This document shows positions 6,534-14,788 of a stretch of 32,792 nucleotides of DNA, in pieces. Source of the DNA: Dehalococcoidia bacterium UBA6495 (GTDB lineage Bacteria > Chloroflexota > Dehalococcoidia > Lucifugimonadales > UBA826). Under the pieces are notes generated by a model. It was not told the DNA's origin. It saw only the letters and a list, made by a program, of their open reading frames with translations, and searched no databases. Each line of letters starts with the position of its first letter. Position 1 is the first letter of the stretch. A program made the translations under genes and the position numbers. The DNA lies in assembly GCA_002435305.1 (NCBI GenBank), contig DJMH01000052.1:7440-40231 (forward strand), read 5' to 3'.

Positions 6534-9125
6534 ATGGACGTATTCTCTATGGCGACACCGGCTCGACAACAATATTTGGACATCAAATCGAATCACCCAA
6601 ACGATATTCTGCTATTCAGGATGGGGGATTTCTACGAAACCTTTGACGATGACGCCAAGGTGATGGCGAAAGACCTTGAAATAGCTTTAACCTCCAGGGA
6701 AATGGGGAAAGGTGAGAAAGTTCCCTTAGCTGGGATTCCATACCATTCTCTTAACGGATATCTATCCAAGTTGGTCTCCAAAGGACACAGAATCGCGATT
6801 TGTGAACAGACTAGCGATCCAAGTACATCAAAAGGTATCGTAGACAGAGAAGTGGTTCGCATTGTGACTCCAGGCACTATTACAGAAGATCAACTTTTAG
6901 AAACCAATATCAACAACTATCTTGCCTCAATAGTTATTAAAGACCATTCCGTAGGGGTTTCCTACGTAGACATTACAACGACAGAATTCCTGACAACTGA
7001 GATACAAATTGAAGATTTAACCACTGAAATAAATAGGATAAATCCCAGGGAATTAATAATATCTAAACCCTTGCCTGATAACATATCTGAGAGCATAAAT
7101 TCTTACATTACTTTGGTAGATGAAAAGGGGTATATTGCTAATAACTCTCGCAAGATAGTTGAACAAAACTTCAGGGTAGCTTCGTTGGAATCATTTGGGT
7201 GCGACAAACTGACCCTTGGAATTGAAGCAGCAGCTCAAATCATTGAATATTTAAAAACACATCAACGGTCCGCATTAAGAACCATTCCCACATTGAAAAC
7301 ATATTCCACCCAACCATTCATGTCTCTTGACCAACAAACGAGTCGTAATTTAGAAATTTTTTCTAGTGGTAGAGAGAATTCTCAAGAATCCTCTTTGTAC
7401 TCGATATTAGATAAAACCCAAACACCAATGGGAGGAAGACTACTCAGGAAATGGCTAGGACAACCCCTACTAGAATTGGACCTACTTGAGGAAAGACAAA
7501 AAGCCGTAGAATGGTTCATAGAAGATCCAATTCGAAGGGGTCATATCGCAAAAATTTTAACTTCCATATCAGATATTGAGCGCCTTACAACAAAGGTGAA
7601 AATGGGGACAGCGGGACCGAGAGATTTAACCGGTCTAGGCAACAGTTTGGAAGTTATACCTGACCTTATCGCCATAGCAGGCAGGCGAACCAAAAACAAA
7701 GACACTTTCTGGGTTCTCAATGAATTTAGTGATAATTCAATCCCATATGAATTAATTAAAAAATCCATTGAACCCGAAACTCCTCCAAATGTAGGGGAAG
7801 GAAGAACGATCAAGCCTGGTTTCTCCAGGACGTTGGATTTATTAAAGCAAGAATCTACCAAAGCCAAAGCTAACATGGCTAACATCGAATCTCGCGAAAG
7901 AGAAAAGACCGGTATTAAATCGTTGAAAATTGGATATAACAGGGTTTTCGGATATTACCTTGAAGTGAGCAAATCATATACCTCCCGAGTCCCCTCGGAT
8001 TATGTACGTCGGCAAACCCTAGTGGGAGGTGAAAGATACATCACGCCAGAAATGAAAAAATATGAGTCAATCATACTCAACACAAGTTCAAAAATAGAAG
8101 AAATCGAAAAAAGATTATTTGAAAAGATTTGTTCTGATATATCTATACACCTAGAAGCATTACTGAAAACATCATATGCAATTTCACTCATGGATGTGTT
8201 CTATTCCCTATCAAGAATTGCGTCGGAACGTAATTACATTAAACCAATTCTTAATAACTCCGACACAATCGATATCAAATCAGGCAGACATCCAGTAATA
8301 GAACAAATCGTGGGTCCTGGCGAATTTGTGCCTAACGATACAAATTTATCGAGAAGATTCAACCAAATATTACTGCTAACCGGCCCAAATATGTCTGGTA
8401 AATCCACCTACCTTCGTCAAGTTGGTATTCTCACATTGATGGCTCAAATCGGCAGTTTCATACCAGCTGAATCTGCCACAATAGGAATTGTAGACAGAAT
8501 ATTTACGAGGGTGGGGCTGCAGGATGACCTTACGAAAGGCCAATCAACTTTCATGGTAGAAATGCTGGAGACGGCATCCATATTAAACCAAGCAACTGAG
8601 AAATCCTTGATCATTCTTGACGAAATTGGTAGAGGTACCAGCACATATGATGGACTTGCAATAGCTCAAGCGGTAACGGAGTTTATTCATGAGGAGAAAA
8701 CACTAGGGTGTAAAACATTATTCGCCACTCACTACCATGAAATGACTGAATTATCCGAGCGTCTGGACAGAATAACTAACTTGCACGTATCCGTTTCCGA
8801 CATAAATGGTGAAATAGTATTCTTAAGGCAAATTTTGCCAGGGGGAGCAGATAAAAGTTATGGGGTGCATGTAGCCAAATTGGCAGGCCTCCCGCCAAAA
8901 ATCGTAGGAAGGGCATGGGAAATATTGGCAATGCTGGAAAATAATAAAAGTTCAATTGCATCCACATTGAATGAAAGCGCCAATAAACCGTTCCAAACAC
9001 AGATGTTTACTTACCGTAATTGGCTAGAAGAAGAACTGGCAAACACTGATATAGATGCTATGACACCATTGGAAGCATTGATCAAATTGCAGTCACTGAA
9101 GGATCAGAACAAAAACTCGAACTAA
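6534..9125 (+). CDS. mutS: DNA mismatch repair protein MutS
   Basis: This 863-aa protein is a full-length MutS1, which binds mismatches and small loops and recruits downstream repair factors by ATP-dependent sliding. The mismatch-reading Phe-x-Glu is F33-Y-E35 in MGDFYETF. The core and clamp domains follow, then the ABC-type ATPase with Walker A GPNMSGKST (617-625), Walker B ILDEIGRGTSTYDG and the FATHYHEMTEL switch region. A short C-terminal tail follows. The start is ambiguous: the ATG at 6534 has no clear ribosome site, and the ATG at 6549 (MATPARQQY) fits the usual MutS N-terminus about as well. No mutL is in the window. The gene converges on aroE, and the two coding regions share 4 bp at their stop codons. 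Confidence 0.97.
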   Translation: MDVFSMATPARQQYLDIKSNHPNDILLFRMGDFYETFDDDAKVMAKDLEIALTSREMGKGEKVPLAGIPYHSLNGYLSKLVSKGHRIAICEQTSDPSTSKGIVDREVVRIVTPGTITEDQLLETNINNYLASIVIKDHSVGVSYVDITTTEFLTTEIQIEDLTTEINRINPRELIISKPLPDNISESINSYITLVDEKGYIANNSRKIVEQNFRVASLESFGCDKLTLGIEAAAQIIEYLKTHQRSALRTIPTLKTYSTQPFMSLDQQTSRNLEIFSSGRENSQESSLYSILDKTQTPMGGRLLRKWLGQPLLELDLLEERQKAVEWFIEDPIRRGHIAKILTSISDIERLTTKVKMGTAGPRDLTGLGNSLEVIPDLIAIAGRRTKNKDTFWVLNEFSDNSIPYELIKKSIEPETPPNVGEGRTIKPGFSRTLDLLKQESTKAKANMANIESREREKTGIKSLKIGYNRVFGYYLEVSKSYTSRVPSDYVRRQTLVGGERYITPEMKKYESIILNTSSKIEEIEKRLFEKICSDISIHLEALLKTSYAISLMDVFYSLSRIASERNYIKPILNNSDTIDIKSGRHPVIEQIVGPGEFVPNDTNLSRRFNQILLLTGPNMSGKSTYLRQVGILTLMAQIGSFIPAESATIGIVDRIFTRVGLQDDLTKGQSTFMVEMLETASILNQATEKSLIILDEIGRGTSTYDGLAIAQAVTEFIHEEKTLGCKTLFATHYHEMTELSERLDRITNLHVSVSDINGEIVFLRQILPGGADKSYGVHVAKLAGLPPKIVGRAWEILAMLENNKSSIASTLNESANKPFQTQMFTYRNWLEEELANTDIDAMTPLEALIKLQSLKDQNKNSN

Positions 9126-9967
9126 TCTGCCAATGCTTCTTGGGCAGCCAAAAACATTACATCAACTGGGGCGTCCCTACCCGTCCACAAATTAAAGGAA
9201 GCAGCTCCTTGTAAAACGAGCATCGGCAGGCCTGTCAATATCTTAGCTCCCGTTTCAGCTGCATGTATCAACATAGGGGTTTTAAGGGGGTTATAAACCA
9301 TATCATTTACTAAAACACCAGCTTTGACACTGATGCCCTCTAGTGGATTACAGTTTTCAACTGAGGTATGTTTCATCCCTATAGAGGTTGAATTGATGAT
9401 CAGAGATGCCGAATCTACAGCCTTCAAAAAACCAGGACCATTTAATAGTACAGGACTAACTTTGTCTTTGGCAGGAAATTCAGATGCCAATCTCTCAGCC
9501 CTGTGATAGGTCCGATTTGCTATCACCAAAGAACCTACTTTATTCCCCACCAATGCATGGGCTGCAGCCCTAGCAGCGCCTCCTGCTCCAATTAACAGTA
9601 CAGCTTCTCCTGAGGGGTCATAATTTCCATATTCTGAAATAGCCTGAATAAACCCGACTGTGTCAGTGTTGTATCCCACCAAAGTACCGGAATCATTAAC
9701 TATGGTGTTCACCGAACCTACCCTCTTCGCCCAATCATCCATTTCATCCAGCAACTCTATGACAGCTTCCTTAAAAGGAATGGTTACATTCGCACCCATA
9801 AAAGAAGTGCCTCTCAATGCGTTCACTTTATCAGATAAGTCTTTTGGCTCAGTCGACCAAGCTTTGTAGGATGCCTTTATGCCCAAGAATTCAAAAGCTG
9901 CATTTTGGAAGTACGGTGATATTGAGTGTCCTAACGGGTACCCTAAGATTCCAGATTTTCTTAACAT
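9122..9967 (-). CDS. aroE: Shikimate dehydrogenase (NADP+)
   Basis: This 281-aa enzyme reduces 3-dehydroshikimate to shikimate with NADPH in aromatic amino-acid synthesis. The shikimate-binding GHSISP (S15, S17), the catalytic lysine K66 in NVTIPFKEAV and D102 in GYNTDT are all present. The Rossmann loop GAGGAARAA (127-135) and the NADP-selective NRT (151-153) are also seen, as is the closing segment PMLVLQGAASF. The length is normal for AroE. The ATG at 9967 gives the expected start close to LGYPLGHS. It is transcribed divergently from the uracil-DNA glycosylase gene with a 119-bp shared intergenic region, and ends against mutS. No other shikimate-pathway gene is adjacent. Confidence 0.97.
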   Translation of the reverse strand: MLRKSGILGYPLGHSISPYFQNAAFEFLGIKASYKAWSTEPKDLSDKVNALRGTSFMGANVTIPFKEAVIELLDEMDDWAKRVGSVNTIVNDSGTLVGYNTDTVGFIQAISEYGNYDPSGEAVLLIGAGGAARAAAHALVGNKVGSLVIANRTYHRAERLASEFPAKDKVSPVLLNGPGFLKAVDSASLIINSTSIGMKHTSVENCNPLEGISVKAGVLVNDMVYNPLKTPMLIHAAETGAKILTGLPMLVLQGAASFNLWTGRDAPVDVMFLAAQEALAD

Positions 9968-10032
9968 AAACTAAATCCATAAGAGATTTGCTGTCATTTC
10001 TGATCCACGGCGAAACGAGTCTAGATATAGGA

Positions 10033-10061
10033 AATATAAGTTAATATAAGAAGCACTTCAA
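10033..10061 (-). promoter_or_regulatory. Candidate aroE promoter
   Basis: On the minus strand TTGAAG (10056-10061) and TATATT (10033-10038) are separated by 17 bp, close to the sigma-70 consensus, about 65 bp upstream of the aroE ATG. This is judged by eye only. Confidence 0.35.
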
Positions 10062-10086
10062 CAAAACACAGGGTGAAACGGCCAAA

Positions 10087-10722
10087 TTGAGTAACCAAGA
10101 ACCAATCACAATCACTGCTTTGGAGCATACAGTCTCTCAATGCAAAAAATGTAGCTTATCAAAATCAAGAAGCCGTACGGTACCTGGCGAGGGTAATTAC
10201 GATGCACAAGTTATGTTGATAGGAGAAGCTCCCGGTTTTAACGAAGACAAAACCGGGAGACCTTTCGCTGGTAGGGCCGGTAATTTGCTTAATGAACTCC
10301 TTGATTCAGTCGGCATAAAAAGATCCCAAATATACATCACAAATATGCTCAAGTGCCGGCCACCTAGTAATAGAGACCCGCAACAAACCGAGATAGATTC
10401 ATGCGAACCATATCTAGCCCTGCAAATTTCGTTGATCAACCCTTCTGTAATAATCACGTTAGGAAGATTTTCTTTTTCAAAATTCTTCCCAAACATAACA
10501 TTGAGTAAAGCTAGAGGAATTGTCCGTGAATGGAACGGTATTAAGATACTACCGGTGTATCATCCAGCAGCGGCTCTCTATAATCCGAGCCTGAAACCCA
10601 AATTGCTACAAGATTTTCAAAAAATAACTTCCTTGATCAATAAAAATGAGCTATCCGTTCCTGACCAATCGCAAATGCCTCCTGCCACTCAATTAAGTTT
10701 ATTTGACAATCATTTTGAATAA
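10087..10722 (+). CDS. Family 4 uracil-DNA glycosylase (Fe-S type)
   Basis: This 211-aa protein removes uracil from DNA arising by cytosine deamination. Four cysteines for a [4Fe-4S] cluster are present: C19 and C22 in CKKC, C90 in LKCRPPSNRDP, and C106. The family 4 active-site motif GEAPGFNEDKTGRPF (47-60 region) and the DNA-contact motif HPAAALYNP (about 159-167) are intact. A C-terminal tail ends in QLSLFDNHFE; its QLSLFD part resembles a QxxLF/clamp-binding-like peptide, a suggestion only. The start is TTG at 10087 with AGGGTG upstream at somewhat long spacing. The last 20 bp overlap the start of the RNase J gene, so the two are probably translated together. Confidence 0.95.
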   Translation: MSNQEPITITALEHTVSQCKKCSLSKSRSRTVPGEGNYDAQVMLIGEAPGFNEDKTGRPFAGRAGNLLNELLDSVGIKRSQIYITNMLKCRPPSNRDPQQTEIDSCEPYLALQISLINPSVIITLGRFSFSKFFPNITLSKARGIVREWNGIKILPVYHPAAALYNPSLKPKLLQDFQKITSLINKNELSVPDQSQMPPATQLSLFDNHFE

Positions 10723-12055
10723 CAAAAGATTAAAGGTAATACCGCTTGGAGGCCTTGGAGAAATCGGCAAAAACATGATGGCCGTTGAATATGATGGCCA
10801 GATCTTAATAATTGATGCCGGCATAGCGTTTCCGTCAGAAATTAAGCCGATATCCGGTTTCAGTGTACCCGATACAACCTATTTAAACGAAAGAAAAAAT
10901 ATGATTTTGGGTGTATTAATCACTCATGGACATGATGATCACATCGGTGGTTTATCACATTTGCTAAGTAATTTTAATGTGCCTGTATATTCAAGCAAAT
11001 TAACTAGAGAATTTATCAAGTTTAAACTCGGTAATAAAAAGCAACATGACTTACATATTGTAAATTTTTATGAGTCATATTCCTTAGGGTGCTTCGAATT
11101 TCAATTCTTTCCCGTATGTCATTCAATTCCGGACGCTGCTGGAATAGCCTTAAAAAGCCCTGTAGGTTTATTAGTGCATACGGGGGATTTTAAGTTCGAT
11201 GATAACCCTACGCTTGGTAATCCTATTGATCTTGAATATCTATCAAATTTATCTTCAAATACTAATCTGATTTTATGTTCGGACTCTACTTACGCTGAAA
11301 AGGATGGTTTTACAGGTTCCGAATCTACACTGGAAGAAAAATTAAAACAAATAATTTCCCGATCTGAAGGTAGGGTATTAATTGCAACATTTTCTTCCCT
11401 ACTTTCTAGAATTCAACAGATTATCACTATTTCCTCAATACTAGGTCGCAGGGTATCGGTGGTCGGTAGAAGTATGAATAGGAATCTTAAAGTCGCTCTT
11501 GATTTAGGATATTTAGCTGATCCTCAAAACACCGTTATACCCCTAAGAGACTCAAAAAAATTACCCGATCGAAAGGTTTTGCTTATAACAACCGGTGCAC
11601 AAGGTGAAAGCAGTTCGGCCATGGGTTTGATTTCCCGCGGCGAGCATAGTGATGTATCAGTAAAAAACGGTGACACCATAGTTATATCATCATCTCCGAT
11701 CCCCGGAAATGAAGTTAAATATTCCCATATGATAAATAATCTGTTCCGACAGGGGGGACAGGTAATATATCAAAACATATCCCCCGTTCACGTCCACGGA
11801 CACGGCAGCAGAGAAGATTTAAGGCACATGATAGAGCTTGTTAAACCAAAATATTTTATACCCATTCATGGGGAGACGAGACATCTAGTGGCTCATGCAA
11901 ATATCGCAGAAAAAAGTGGCCTAGAGAGGGAGAATATTTTTTTGATTGAAGATGGAGACACTGTGGAATTCACAGACAGCAAAGCGACACTGGGAAACAA
12001 AGTTCACTCTGGGACTATATATATTGACGGTTCAGGCCCACCAAAACCCCAGTAA
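10703..12055 (+). CDS. rnj: Ribonuclease J, short form without the C-terminal domain
   Basis: This 450-aa protein is a metallo-beta-lactamase/beta-CASP nuclease of the RNase J family (5' exonuclease and endonuclease in mRNA decay and rRNA maturation). Zinc ligands are visible: H75, H77, D79 and H80 (THGHDDH), H140 (CHSIPD), D162 (HTGDFKFD) and H389 (PIHGETRH). The RNase J signature SSSPIPGNE and the HVHGHGSREDL segment (H365, H367) are present. Family members are usually around 550 aa. This one stops at YIDGSGPPKPQ, where others continue into the C-terminal dimer/tetramer domain, and the 103 bp that follow cannot encode it. The start is TTG at 10703, inside the end of the UDG gene; TTG at 10715 is an alternative. 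Catalysis looks intact, quaternary structure may differ. Confidence 0.93.
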   Translation: MTIILNNKRLKVIPLGGLGEIGKNMMAVEYDGQILIIDAGIAFPSEIKPISGFSVPDTTYLNERKNMILGVLITHGHDDHIGGLSHLLSNFNVPVYSSKLTREFIKFKLGNKKQHDLHIVNFYESYSLGCFEFQFFPVCHSIPDAAGIALKSPVGLLVHTGDFKFDDNPTLGNPIDLEYLSNLSSNTNLILCSDSTYAEKDGFTGSESTLEEKLKQIISRSEGRVLIATFSSLLSRIQQIITISSILGRRVSVVGRSMNRNLKVALDLGYLADPQNTVIPLRDSKKLPDRKVLLITTGAQGESSSAMGLISRGEHSDVSVKNGDTIVISSSPIPGNEVKYSHMINNLFRQGGQVIYQNISPVHVHGHGSREDLRHMIELVKPKYFIPIHGETRHLVAHANIAEKSGLERENIFLIEDGDTVEFTDSKATLGNKVHSGTIYIDGSGPPKPQ

Positions 12056-12158
12056 ATTAGTGCAGACTCTGCTAGCATAAACTACCTATATTTTACTAGA
12101 CTAAGTTACAGGATTTATTTGCTCTTGTTCCTGTTCAGACACACGGCACAGGTATAAT

Positions 12159-14747
12159 ATGAACGAAAATATTGATGATACCCAACCTAAAATCATCCCA
12201 TTTAATCCCTCTATTATTTTATTTTGGGTTGCAGTTGCAGCTGTATGTGCCAGTTCGATAATTGCAACTGCATTTTTTGAACCACTAATACCTAGGTTCC
12301 TGAATGGTTACATAAGTTCCTTCGTCGAATGGACTGGACTGGGAATTGTTTTGCCATGCCTTTGGTTAATTGCTATTGGTATTGTGTCCGGTTTACAAAA
12401 AATCAAGCGTGTAGGCTCAGATTACCCCAGACAAATTGTTGGTGCCTTCGTAATAACTGGATCTTTGTGGGGAGCGATAAGTTTTATCCATTTTACTGAT
12501 TATGGAATAATTTCGAATATCGGAAACGGATCAATCGGTGGAGAGGTTGGACTTCACATAATTGGTGGAAACACGTTAATGGGATGGTTAAGAATATTTT
12601 TATTATTCTACGCTGGGTTAGTAATAATCAAACCGCCTATTTTGGTTAAATCCTGGCAGATCATGATACTGTTCCTTTGGTCATTAGGATTGGCTGCAAA
12701 ATTCGTGTACTTAAGAATTCTCAATAAAAAGTCTCAAAAGAACATGTCTGAGACAAAAGAATCCAAACGCTTTGTACCTATGCCCCCTGAAGTTCTTACC
12801 CCTCATATAAAAGAGAGCCAGATTATCAACAGTGCGCCTGTGGGGAAAAAATCTAGCATGGGAAATTCCCTGATTGAAACGGCAATCAAGAATCCAATCC
12901 TACCCAATTCGCCGCCTACTACCGATGATCTCCTTTCTAGTTATATTTCTTCATCCAATGTCACTATAAATCAACTAACCCAAACCGGAGAAGGATCTAC
13001 TGCCCCTGCAGATGAACCAGCCCTAGAACCCATTCAGCCAGAGCCAGATCTGATAAATACGGAAAGTACAACCTCTCAATCCAATAAATTCAATAAATAC
13101 TGGTCCAAGTCTTCCCCGAAAGAAGACCCGTCACTTAAAACAGATTCACAAATTAATAATCTGGCCGAATTCGAAGCAGATCCTGATTTGGGTAGGGACA
13201 AGAAATTAAATAACCCACTTCCAAATTCGGCCAGTGTGTCAACTTCTTGGAAGCTTCCAGATATGAAATTGCTTTCTGGGATATCAGAAGGCGGTATCAG
13301 TAAAGAAGAAATACGCGACACTGCCGACATCATCAAAAACACATTCGCCGACTACAAAATAGAAGTAGCAGTCGAAAAAGTCAGACCTGGTCCAACTGTA
13401 ACCATGTACGGAATTCAACCTGGATGGGTCAGAAAAGTAAAGAGAGTTAAATCTAGAGACAAGGACGGCAACCTTGAAATAGATACAAATGGAAAACCTG
13501 TTATGGTGCAACAGGAAGAAAAAACTCGGATCAGTGTAGATGCCATTCTGCGCCGGGAAAAGGATTTATCATTAGCTCTCAAAACCCCTAGTCTTAGGAT
13601 CGAAACTCCGGTGATGGGGGAATCGCTTTTGGGTATCGAAGTACCCAATCATACCCCAAGTCTTGTGGCATTAAAAAATGTTATGGAAAGTAGGCCTTAC
13701 ACCTCATTGTCAAAGAAAAGTCAATTACCTGTAGCTCTTGGAAAAGGTTCTGATGGAGAAGAAGTTTCCTTTGATCTATCTAAGATGCCTCATTTGTTAA
13801 TCGCAGGAGCCACTGGAAGTGGCAAAAGTGTTTGCATCAACGCAATAATAACTGGCCTGATTATGGAAAAAGATCCTTCAGAAATGCAGATGCTCCTCAT
13901 AGACCCCAAAAGAGTAGAACTAACTCCATATAACGGTATCCCGCATTTAATGACTCCTGTCATAGTAGAAACTGATAAGGTCGTGGGAATCCTCAAGGGG
14001 TTGATCCAAGAAATGATGAGTAGGTATCGGCGTATGGAGGAAACAGGGGTACGTAATATAGAATCATTTAACAATAAGAGCAGTGTGAAAATGCCTTACA
14101 TCGTCGTGGCCATAGACGAACTGGCTGATTTGATGATGACCGCTGCCTTTGATATAGAGCAATCTATCTGCCGGTTAGCACAACTCGGTAGGTCTACCGG
14201 AATTCATTTGATAGTCGCAACCCAACGACCCTCTGTCGATGTGATAACTGGGCTAATAAAGGCCAACTTCCCAAGCAGAATTAGCTTCGCTGTAACTTCT
14301 CAAATAGATTCCAGGACCATCCTTGACACGATGGGTGCGGAACGATTATTGGGGCGAGGTGACATGCTCTACCAGCCGATAGATGCCACAAGACCTGCAA
14401 GAGTGCAAAATGTTTTCATAGGAGACGATGAGATTGGAGATATAGTCCATCATTGGTCAACCACACCGCGGGGGTATAAAGCGGAAATTGACCTAAACAT
14501 CTTTAGCGATGAAAATTCTCACACTATAGGGGTTTCTGATCCCAGTGGAGCAAACACCCAAGACGAGTTGTTTGAAAAAGCAACGCAGCTTGCCCAAAAA
14601 AACACCAAAATGTCTACCTCCTTACTGCAACGAAGGCTTAGGATTGGATATCCTAGGGCAGCACGCCTCATGGATGAATTAGAGGATATGGGTGTTGTGG
14701 GTCCTGGTGATGGTTCCAAATCAAGAGATGTGATTTCTTCAACCTGA
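12159..14747 (+). CDS. ftsK: DNA translocase FtsK/SpoIIIE
   Basis: An 862-aa septal DNA pump that clears and resolves chromosomes at division. The N-terminus has four to five hydrophobic segments (about 19-39, 59-79, 91-111, 142-158, 165-187), followed by a polar Pro/Ser/Asn-rich linker (about 190-365). The translocase motor has Walker A GATGSGKS (550-557) and Walker B IVVAIDELADLMM. A C-terminal gamma winged helix (about 795-862, with LLQRRLRIGYPRAARLMDELE) should read KOPS-like sites. Between YGIQPG and the DLSLAL helix lies a 30-35 residue charged insertion (about 423-456) absent from E. coli FtsK. AGG 6 bp before the ATG serves as ribosome site. A TATAAT directly abuts the ATG, too close to serve this start. 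Confidence 0.96.
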   Translation: MNENIDDTQPKIIPFNPSIILFWVAVAAVCASSIIATAFFEPLIPRFLNGYISSFVEWTGLGIVLPCLWLIAIGIVSGLQKIKRVGSDYPRQIVGAFVITGSLWGAISFIHFTDYGIISNIGNGSIGGEVGLHIIGGNTLMGWLRIFLLFYAGLVIIKPPILVKSWQIMILFLWSLGLAAKFVYLRILNKKSQKNMSETKESKRFVPMPPEVLTPHIKESQIINSAPVGKKSSMGNSLIETAIKNPILPNSPPTTDDLLSSYISSSNVTINQLTQTGEGSTAPADEPALEPIQPEPDLINTESTTSQSNKFNKYWSKSSPKEDPSLKTDSQINNLAEFEADPDLGRDKKLNNPLPNSASVSTSWKLPDMKLLSGISEGGISKEEIRDTADIIKNTFADYKIEVAVEKVRPGPTVTMYGIQPGWVRKVKRVKSRDKDGNLEIDTNGKPVMVQQEEKTRISVDAILRREKDLSLALKTPSLRIETPVMGESLLGIEVPNHTPSLVALKNVMESRPYTSLSKKSQLPVALGKGSDGEEVSFDLSKMPHLLIAGATGSGKSVCINAIITGLIMEKDPSEMQMLLIDPKRVELTPYNGIPHLMTPVIVETDKVVGILKGLIQEMMSRYRRMEETGVRNIESFNNKSSVKMPYIVVAIDELADLMMTAAFDIEQSICRLAQLGRSTGIHLIVATQRPSVDVITGLIKANFPSRISFAVTSQIDSRTILDTMGAERLLGRGDMLYQPIDATRPARVQNVFIGDDEIGDIVHHWSTTPRGYKAEIDLNIFSDENSHTIGVSDPSGANTQDELFEKATQLAQKNTKMSTSLLQRRLRIGYPRAARLMDELEDMGVVGPGDGSKSRDVISST

Positions 14748-14788
14748 CAATAGATATTACCTTCTTACTAAAGTAATATTAGTGCATT

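Noticed and set aside
12134..12147. TCAGACACACGGCA found before ftsK and again inside coxB (about 31544)
   Set aside because: A single shared 14-mer is expected by chance in a window of this size, and the contexts (intergenic and coding) are unrelated.
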